Made by a program: the position numbers and the translations under genes. Source: Patiria pectinifera (taxonomy: Eukaryota > Echinodermata > Asteroidea > Valvatida > Asterinidae). From it: DNA of 64,000 nt. This document shows positions 56,029 through 64,000 of the stretch, piece by piece (positions within the stretch are counted from its first letter, which is position 1; the number at the start of each line of letters is the position of its first letter). Where the stretch lies: assembly GCA_029964075.1 (NCBI GenBank), contig CM057149.1, forward strand, positions 13,712,465-13,776,464, read 5' to 3'. Below the pieces are notes generated by a model. It was given only the letters and a program-made list of their open reading frames with translations. It did not search any database and had not been told where the DNA came from.

Positions 56029-56832
56029 TTCTCTATTTTCTCTGTGGTTCGACATTTAAAAGACAATCTGCAGTCTTTGTGCAATAGTTTGCACAACTGG
56101 AGTGACACGGAATTTGCCAGTTGTTTATATTATTTTTGAAGAAAAAGAGGCTAAACGCAATCTTCAAGCGCAGACGTCGCCACTCGAAATACACACGTTA
56201 ACTTTATTTTAACGAAAACAAGATATTTTAGAGCCTATCTCCCGCTGTTTTTTTTTCTTCGCTTCCTTGAATATTTGGACAACCTCACGCCATTACGGTT
56301 CAGTTTTTAAGCGAAGAAAAAAATTCTTTTCGTCATCACTGTGTCAATATTTACACCTTGCATAAATATTTACGACGCATTGGAGGGCAATATTTTCTCA
56401 AGTACGAAATATCTCCCTCCGAACGGACACTTACACGGGAGCTGCCTTAAATCATCCGTATTGTCGTTATATATGGAAAGCCGGGGCGTATATTATCATC
56501 CATATATAGCCATTTAAAATATTATCAGGGGGGAAAAACGCGTCCTAAATTGCATTAATTACAGTTGACTATACCGCATATGAGGATCAAGAGCCGGGCA
56601 GAAACCATTTGCGTGTAAAATTCTCATCGCGTTAATTGCATTTCTTGACTGCCTGGTCGTAGGGGGATTATATCACAGATCACCGGTGACGGGGTCCACG
56701 ACCCAAGACCAATGATCAACACCAATTTGCTGACGAGTTATCAACCACAGAAAATATAAAAATTATTACTTCCTATTGCAAGGATTACTATGGGGAGGGC
56801 CACTTAATTGAAATGTATAGTGAGGAGAATAT

Positions 56833-57499
56833 ACATGGCAAGTGAGAAAAAAAAAGCGAAACCAAACCCAAACAAATATATTTCTATTTAAAAAAAAAAT
56901 GCAACACCAAAAATAATGACCGGAAAACCAATTTTATAAACTAATTTTAGATGAAAAACATACTGAAATTGCTCAATCCGTTCAACGTATATGTACATTT
57001 GTAAAAATAACCATTTAAGCGCAATAACCCTAAAACCTATGTCGTCCAAAAATGCGATTAAGAATCGTCGTCACAATTGCCTTTAAACATCACCAGCGAT
57101 AAAACCTCAGTTATTCAACAAAATCCTTTTGAAGGCCCGTCTTTTAAAAAAAGTGGATTTTATAAATCATATTGTTTGCTTATGCGCGATTGTTAATACA
57201 GACATTGTGTACTACAGTTGTTGACAGTTGTTGAAACAAGTATTTGTGTCATTTTCTTTGTTGTTCGAAACATTCGGAACACAGAATAATTTTTTTTTCT
57301 TCACGAAACAGGTTTTAGGGACACTGCGTTTAAATAATTAGGCCTATATTCTTTGAACGGATTGAGCAATTTCGGTATCTAAAAGTAGTTTATGAAATTA
57401 GCTTTCCAGTCATTATTGTTGTTGGTGCTACATTTTTTTTAATGAATGCATGTATATTTTTGGGGGGTTGGCGTTCAGTGTTTTTTTCACTCACTCTGT
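56833..57499. repeat. Palindromic element, copy B
   Basis: Same family as 52350-53008: the interior shares CACCAAAAATAATGACCGG, TTTTAGATGAAAAACA, GAATCGTCGTCACAATTG, GAAGGCCCGTCTTTTAAAAA and TTGTGTACTACAGTTGTTGA. The ends (ACATGGCAAGTGAG and CTCACTCTGT) are more diverged. Confidence 0.75.
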
Positions 57500-59388
57500 A
57501 TTATGGGAGGGAATAAAAAAGTAGGAGAGGGGGGAACTAATCAACAAAAGCTGATCTCACTTTACGTCATTTACATCGTCGTATAAGTAGCATGCAAATA
57601 TTTTACAAACGGTAATCCTTATTAATGTGCCAGTATTATAAAAAGTGCATAAGGATGGAGGGTAAAATGGTAACATGTGGCTGATTTAGGAGGAGGCACA
57701 TCAATGTCTTGGGCCGGACTTCGTGTTGTTTAGGCTCAGCCGTGCACAAATTAGGCCTAAATTATACTGGAAATCATCCGCACTGCTCCGGGATGTCACT
57801 GGCTCTGCCTCAACTTGCTCTGCCTCAACTTGCTCAACATACCGGTTTTGTCAGTGATTGCTGGAGGATTTTGCAGGATTAAGGAAGTGGTCAACCTTCC
57901 AAGGACCACATTAAAGTAATAACGGAGGATTTTGCAGGACTGACGCTGCATGCATGTCAATTTTTACATGGAGGCAGTTGTGGGATTGTTCAGGATTGAG
58001 GTTGCATCCTTTAAATGCCTTCGAAGTTAGGGTAAATCAATGAGTGCGATTTTATGATGATTAATGTGTACAAACTAGATCTTCGAGGCAATTCTATCTT
58101 CAAAATTCTAAAAAAAAAAAATCATGGTTTTAGATTACGCTGCGCGTAGAATCCTGCCTGGCATGATACAAAAAACCCTCTAATGACATTATATAAAAAA
58201 AACAATAATGTAGACCTAAACGGACATTTAAAACAGTCAAATCCTGTCACCAAACTCCCCTGGTGTTGATTTGTTTTTACAAGTGGACAGTGACATCCCG
58301 GGAAAAAAATCCATACCTAAGATGCTGTACATCAACACATTTTGTTTATTTTGTGCTGGTAAGTGTTTTGGGTAAGCCCCCAGGTCCTTGACCGAGCGCG
58401 AGTGTCCCTCGTCTGCTGTCGTGCCAGCGGGCAGATCGATGCCGTGTCCCCGTTGACTTGGGGTTGATTGGAGGGTCGTTTACACGCGTACAGTACATGC
58501 ACGGCCCAGTCTACAAGTACGTGTACTAGGTGTGAGACAGCGTTATAGCGAAACGTGCTGAACTCAATAGACCTGTGCACTTACAAAGTTACAATATTAT
58601 AATTTAACTGCAGCTTGTCCAGCTCATTTGTGTAATTCCATCCTTTGTCTTGTTAAATCATTTTAATTCTCTCTAATCATAAGAACAAGGATTGGTCACA
58701 AGTAGTGCACACAGTGTAGCAGAGGCGTTGTAGTGCGGAGGCAATGTCTGAAAAAATGAAAGAAAAAGGCTGGAAGGATATGCCAGGGAAAATCCACGAA
58801 ATTCACATCGTTTAAAGTGCCTATGTAGTATGACAAAAGTCTTGTTTAAGTCTGTTTCTCCACTGTTTCTTTATTACAGTAATATAACTGTACATGTACA
58901 TCCACCAAATTCCAACGAATATATCATACACCATGTGACATCAATCCCTATGCTGAACAGTACATGTGATTGGGGGCCGGGCTCAAAACTCCTGAATCGT
59001 TCAAGGCACTGCAAAACCTGGGAGTTCATTTTGCTGGATTCAGTTGGAAGGGTACATCAGTCCTTCTGATTTGAAAATCACAGGCGTGTGGAGAAAGGCA
59101 CACCTGGATTTTTCTAGGTGTGTGTTTTTTTTAGGTGTGTGGTTTTCTAGGTGTGTGATCTGTGGTCCAGGGAAATTCAGGCGTGCAATTATTCACACCT
59201 CTCGGGAAGCTTTTTAGGTGTGCGATGTAAGGTACATGAATAATGACAGATAACAATGCAAAGAGTATCCTTATGATCTTTCTAGCCGAATGCCTTTTTA
59301 CCTAAAGTAACATTTTGCGCATAATGTGGTTTTTTGACTTTCAGTTGTTTTGTTTTGGGAAGTTGTGTAAATGTCAGCTGGTGCTAGC
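57500..59388. other. Spacer with no gene seen
   Basis: Contains a short duplication CTCTGCCTCAACTTG at 57803-57832, a repeated GGAGGATTTTGCAGGA word at about 57865 and 57925, and from 59075 to 59230 several copies of TAGGTGTGTG. No exon or clear terminal inverted repeat of the neighbouring transposase was identified. Confidence 0.4.
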
Positions 59389-61162
59389 TCACTCCTGCTG
59401 TTGGATTCCACTGCAGCCGTCTTCTGGCCCACTTGACTGAGTGGGCTCTACCGGTGTGGCAGGGCTTCCACTTTGATGGCAAACTGTCTCTTCTAATTTC
59501 CTAGTTTTGTGTGGAGTGGTGTGATCCGTTGGTTTAGCACCCATCCGTTTTTGCCCGGGCTGCTGAGGTCTGCTTCCGGTTCCGGTCCCGCTGCTGGAGC
59601 CAAACGAAACGAGGCTTGTCACAACTTGGGAATCTGTCTTGAGTTTCTTAATGTTACCGAGGAACACCTTCACCGCTGGGATGTACGAATCTGGGTACCT
59701 CGTCATCTTCTCTCGCAATACAGAGACAAAGTCTTCTTGAAGGTGTTCTGCCAGACTCTTGATTACGGACCTCTGCACCTCTGGACGCATTTTGACATTG
59801 TCGTCAGCAGCGGCACCTCCAACCAAGGGTGCAGCTTGTGTCTCGGACTCAGAGGGTCCTAACTTGTTATGGTAGCCCTCGTGGTCTCTGTTTGGTGCTG
59901 GGGAATTGTCTGGCGCTTCAACCGTGTTGGCAATGTCACGGACAAGAGGTTGGAGCCTCTCAGGCAAGCTGTTGCTGCCCGTAGCTATGTAGTAGAACCT
60001 CGCCTTGTCGGCAGTGTTGCTAATTGGGATAATGTTACCGACCTGAACATTATACTTCATAGACACTGCATTCAGGTGCTTACAGGCTTCTGCTGAAATT
60101 GACGTGCAGGTGCAGTGACCCAGTAGGGTGTTAACAATGTTGTCAGAGTCTGGCTTGGAGGGGATTCCAACTGTGAACGTGCACTCTGAAGTCTGCTTGA
60201 TATTCAGGTCTTCGTTCGGTTCCTGCGGGAGGTATCTTGAATACCGGACACTGTCAAAGGAACCGTTGACGACATCTAGTATCCTTCTCTCATAGTATCT
60301 CTCCATTCTGCCCATGACAAAGTCAGCAAGCTGGACATAATTGTGCACCTTCACTCGATTCAAGACCAGCTCCTTGATCACCCTGGTGGTTATCTCACTG
60401 AAATCATGGGTGTAGCTACCTTGAAGCTGCAAATCTTGTCTGCAGCACAATGCCCAACAATCCGTCTTATTGTACCATTCCAACAAATAGGTGGAGAACT
60501 GCCTGTACTTCTGGACAATGGCATTTTGTATGGCTTTCTGGTAGTGGAGCTCCATGTCCGGCACGGACTGACAGTGGAGCAATGATTTCAGGACACTAAA
60601 CAACTCCGGCCTGTCCTGTTTCTCGATCTTCTTTTTTCTGTCCCTTAACCATCTCCAGGCCGACTGCAACATGTGGAAGATGCACAGGAGCATGACCGAC
60701 TCGGGGAAAACCTCACTGAGGGCATTCCGGAGAGCTTCACAATCCTCGGTCATGATAATCTTCGGCCCTGACCCATTGTTGAACGCACCGCAGGGTATTA
60801 AGTTCTTGTACATCTCTAGTGCTGCTTTGACTGCAGAGGTGCTTTCGGACGTTGTGATCAGACAGCCGACAGGCAACCCGCCGACACAAGAGTGTGTCAG
60901 AAGGAGGTACACCTTCAGATTGTCGCGATCCCCTGTACCACATCTATCGACGATGACCACCTCGTGACCCTCTGGAACATTGTTGATGACCCTCTTCATT
61001 AACTTTGAGCAGATTGCTACCAGGACCTGGTTCTCTTCTGTTACGTGTACATCCATCACTCTTTCGTCTCCAGCGTTTTCGGATTCCATCCGTGCCACTA
61101 AATCTACCAAGAGATTTCTTCCACCTGTTTCTTTTTCTGCTGCTGTGATCTTTTTGTGCAGC
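59389..61162 (-). CDS. MULE transposase exon B: catalytic core, SWIM finger, C-tail
   Basis: Acceptor GATTCTTTTCTAG before 61162. Encodes 590 residues and the stop. LHKKITAAEKETGGRNLLVD leads into the transposase core; the SWIM motif CTCTSISAEACKH is about 60% along. The open frame continues upstream of the acceptor, but phase agreement with exon A favours splicing at 61162. Confidence 0.85.
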
Positions 61163-62995
61163 CTAGAAAAGAATCCAAATGGACATAAGTTACGCTTCTG
61201 TAAGTTACTAGGAATATCTGTACAATATTTGTAGGGACGATGTTCCAATGGTTTTTCTATGGCTTCCTTTTGAATACCCTTTGATATTAAACTTGCATGT
61301 TACGTGTTATGTACATGTTATGACAGCGCCCCTTTTGACAATGAGTATTTAGTCTTTGCCATAGGCATCAACGTCTTCACACAAGGCTACACTGGGACAT
61401 TACCCCTAAAGTGACAAGTCAAGAATTGCTGTCTTTATCAATGATTCAATAGGACCTCAGTCCGTTAGTCCTCGTCAAGAAAGACCAAAGACGAGTCAGT
61501 ATACAGTTTCCAACAAAGGCAACCGCGGACATGTATTTTTTTCTTTGTAAGGGGAACAAGAAAGGACACACTTTGGTCTTAATCGAACGAAACTAACTTG
61601 TTTGTGAGTGTTCAGATATGAGAAGAGACATGCTGCAGTAAGTACATGTAGTTATGAAACTTGCATCCACAAAGATCATTTGTCAAGTTGAAGACAATAT
61701 TTGGTTGTGTTCACAAATCACACCGATATAACATGCACATGAAACACATTGAGTGTATCCACACCGAGCATTTGTTCAATGTTTACCACTTGCGATTTGT
61801 TATATTGTGTCTTGGATACTTTAATTTCATTGGTCTAGAACGGCTATGTGTGCAGTGGATAAAAATGACATTTTATTTCATATAAGTGCGCTGCATAGAT
61901 ATTGCCTCATGATACATCGCGTTGCATCTCATGAACAATGACTTACTGCGTGCACATGAAGGAAACGCATGTAGGACCTGCGCGCCTCCCAACCTAGAAC
62001 TTCAACATCTGAATCTTATGTCTGGCAGGAAGGCTCAGAGTAATTAAAAAAACTCATATAACAGTTATCCAATAGTTACAATGTAGAGATTTTATTCATT
62101 TCTTTAATAGCGACTTAAAGGCATTTTTCTTTTGGACTCATTGGCACGATATAAGAAAACAATTGTTGACTGCTGTGATGTGTGATAAGTTGTTTTAAGC
62201 CCCTTCGAGCATATAGCACTCTTGGCTTCCCCTTCGGGTGCTATGCGCCTCTCAGGTGTTAAAAAAATGGCATATTCCACATCACAGCAGCCAAAAACTG
62301 TGAGGCTTTCTTGCAAAATGAGACGAAACTGGGCAAAGGCTGTAGTGGAGAAAAATGAAAAATAAAACTGAATGGGAATGTTTTTCTTCGAAGTTCAGAT
62401 TTATTCATTTGTAATCACATACATGTATACCGGTACATGCATGTTAAAAATATAGTAGTGTTTTTTAGGAAAACGACTGGCATCTTTCATTTTTACGAAT
62501 ACAAAACATTAAGCTTTAATGGTCTTTTTGTCGGGATTTGACACGTCGATAAAAGCAAACTTTAAACAGCCATAGCTTGTCAACGAAATGTCTGATTGAA
62601 GTGCAACAAATAGTATTGTAAGGAGAATTTAAATATCTTTTGTGTTGCCTGCAAACCCTCATTTCGCCCAGTTCTGTCTCATTTTGCCAGAATGTACGCC
62701 TCACAATTGTTCAATATTGAATGTACATGTACTTGCCTACGACACCACTGATCATCGGGGACCTGGGCCCTGTCACCGCTAATGTGCAAGTAGCCGGAGC
62801 CGTACTCCAACAGCAGATCCATCCTGTGGACATCCATTGCGGAAATGGGACTGTAGCCGAGCCGGTACAAGCCCTTGAACTTCTCCCCAATGCTGGGCAG
62901 AACATCACGGAACCGCAACGCGGAGCTGGCCTTCACTGGATGGTTGTGATTGTAGCGAAGACACACCCGCATAGGGTAGGCTGTAATATGTGGAT
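59389..62995 (-). CDS. MULE-type transposase with SWIM zinc finger (two exons, 5' end missing)
   Basis: Exons 62995-62737 and 61162-59389 join in phase (AG|G, Arg) to about 676 codons ending at 59389. The upstream exon encodes the N-terminal segment with RVCLRYNHNHPVKASSALRF. The downstream exon carries the DDE-type core: VVIVDRCGTG (first Asp), MTEDCEALRNA (second Asp) and LLCIFHMLQSAWRWL, the C/H-x-H region typical of MULE transposases, then a SWIM finger C-T-C-x8-C-K-H, and a low-complexity Ser/Gly/Pro tail. MULE transposases cut and paste Mutator-like DNA elements; some were domesticated. The reading frame is intact, which is notable. The intron (61163-62736) begins with GC rather than GT. 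Terminal repeats of an element were not found, so it could be a live element, a recent relic or a host gene. Confidence 0.8.
61163..62736. other. Intron of the MULE transposase gene
   Basis: A 1.6-kb GC-AG intron, AT-rich, without recognised repeats beyond a small inverted pair near 62215-62250 (GCATATAGCAC and GTGCTATGCGC). Confidence 0.5.
62737..62995 (-). CDS. MULE transposase exon A: N-terminal HNHP segment
   Basis: Acceptor GATCAACAG before 62995 (an alternative ATTACAG would start at 62980). It encodes PHITAYPMRVCLRYNHNHPV, FRDVLPSIGEKFKGLYRLGY and SPISAMDVHRMDLLLEYGSG, ending WCRR. The donor is GCAAGT, the second GC donor in this window. Codons before this exon are unknown, so a further 5' exon is expected. 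Confidence 0.75.
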
Positions 62996-63439
62996 CTGTT
63001 GATCTACGTAAAGAAAAAGAGACACGGCATTATAAGTAGTGAACCCACACGAAAAAACAATCTTAACCCTAACCATCCCAACTCCATCAAAATCTATCAC
63101 CCCAGTTTGGTGGATTTGGGGGGACTTGGTCCAGGAGGATTGGCCTGACTAAATATTGATGGAGTATGATGGACTTGGGCCTAATGGCCTGAAGCAGTGC
63201 TAGGGGTATCCGATTGATTTTGCCTAGCTTCCTGTATTGCTATTGTGATAAAAGCCGTGTGTAGCAAGTCCATGAATGTCAACCAGTGCGTCAGTGGTGG
63301 ATTCCATTATGTCATGTGCAGTTTTGCATTGGAAGCACAGTGATTGATGGATTTTCTAATAAAAGACGCTAGGGAGTTAGGGTTAAAGCAGATGACACAT
63401 TACTAAACTATCAGACTATTCATGTAGTATTACTAGATA

Positions 63440-63690
63440 AAAATAAATTGTAATGCGCTTTCCATCGTAACAACAATCTCAAAGCGATACGCTTATTCTC
63501 CTGTTCATCAGGCCACGAGATCATCACCATGTAGCAGCCCATATCAGCACACATTTGGTCCTCTACCCTCACAGGTACCCATTCATACTCCTAGGTGGAG
63601 CAAGGCATTTTGTAGTTTAAGTGTCTTGCCCAAGGGCACAAACGCTATGTGCCTTGCAGGGTACGAACCCACACACCATCATACGGGGAG
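63440..63690 (-). repeat. tRNA-derived SINE, minus strand
   Basis: On the minus strand: GGTGTGTGGGTTCGTACCCT (B box), GGGCAAGACACTTAAACTAC, GCCTTGCTCCACCTAGGAGT, GAATGGGTACC, AAGCGTATCGCTTTGAGA and a 3' end GGAAAGCGCATTACAATTTA. This layout is common to a widespread family of invertebrate SINEs. Confidence 0.75.
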
Positions 63691-63973
63691 TCAGGTTGGC
63701 GTACATGTAGTGGTACTTTCCTAGCCTTTCACCGCTGTGACCCGGGTTCGAATCCCGCCCGGGCCAATATGTGGATTGGGTTTTCAGTCCCTACCTGATT
63801 CTGTGGGTTTTCCTCAGAATATTCCTCTGGGCTTTTCCTCCCACCTCTAAAACTGCAATTTCTTCTCATTGTCTTCTCTCTGCAGGTTGCTTCAGGCTTT
63901 CGAGCTACAGTGCCTAGGGCACTTTTGAGGGATCCTTGGTTTCATTACCAGAAAGATATAAAATAAATAAGTA
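63690..63973 (+). repeat. tRNA-derived SINE, plus strand
   Basis: A-box-like TTGGCGTACATGTAGTGG and a perfect-looking B box GGGTTCGAATCC followed by CGCCCGGGCC. The body has GGTTTTCCTCAGAATATTCC and CTGGGCTTTTCCTCCCACCT, and the tail is ATATAAAATAAATAA. It abuts the minus-strand SINE head to head. No tRNA fold with anticodon was found. Confidence 0.75.
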
Positions 63974-64000
63974 TATGAGTCACACACCGTAACCACTGGA

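Noticed and set aside
61163-61248. Start of the transposase at the first ATG-like codon (61248)
   Set aside because: The acceptor at 61163 joins in phase to exon A, which supplies the expected N-terminal domain.
63690-63770. Functional tRNA gene (good B box)
   Set aside because: No closing acceptor stem or anticodon arm; continues into a SINE body with an A-rich tail.

Overview
This window is eukaryotic nuclear DNA. It is AT-rich, its genes are split by introns of about 0.2-10 kb, and the spacers are packed with SINEs, fold-back MITEs, minisatellites and satellite-bearing elements. The gene content (a PRMT6-like arginine methyltransferase with 12 coding exons, an EFCC1 orthologue, a CUB/LDL-receptor YWTD protein, an intronless class A GPCR and a MULE transposase), the tRNA-derived SINEs and the frequent TACATGTA-type words suggest a marine invertebrate, most likely a non-vertebrate deuterostome (echinoderm, hemichordate or cephalochordate). 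The species cannot be fixed from the sequence alone.

Layout. 1-1.1 kb: nested fold-back elements. 1.2-2.6 kb (+): intronless GPCR. 3.5-4.4 kb: 21-bp minisatellite. 5.3-10.2 kb (-): three in-phase exons of a CUB + YWTD beta-propeller protein, incomplete at both ends. 10.3-18.9 kb: no gene, but SINEs, several MITEs, a second array of the same 21-bp minisatellite in the opposite orientation, and a perfect 60-bp palindrome. 19.0-29.3 kb (+): complete 348-residue PRMT6-like gene whose twelve coding exons all join in frame; intron 4 uses a GC donor. 30.3-30.7 kb: two back-to-back fold-back elements. 31.7-47.8 kb (+): first four coding exons of EFCC1 (618 codons, 3' end not found). 48-58 kb: spacer or EFCC1 intron with MITEs, two copies of a palindromic element with GGTGAGTCA-type ends, and a 2.6-kb Helitron/HINE-like element built of ~171-bp monomers that carry CRE-like sites. 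59.4-63.0 kb (-): two exons of a MULE-type transposase with a SWIM zinc finger, joined by a second GC-AG intron. 63.4-64.0 kb: two abutting SINEs of opposite orientation.

The genes show no obvious common pathway: arginine methylation, an EF-hand/coiled-coil protein, a receptor, a secreted or membrane CUB/LDLR-like protein and a transposase. The strongest results are the in-frame exon chains and the repeat architecture. All splice models rest on GT/GC-AG signals, phase agreement and recognised family motifs; no transcript evidence was available.
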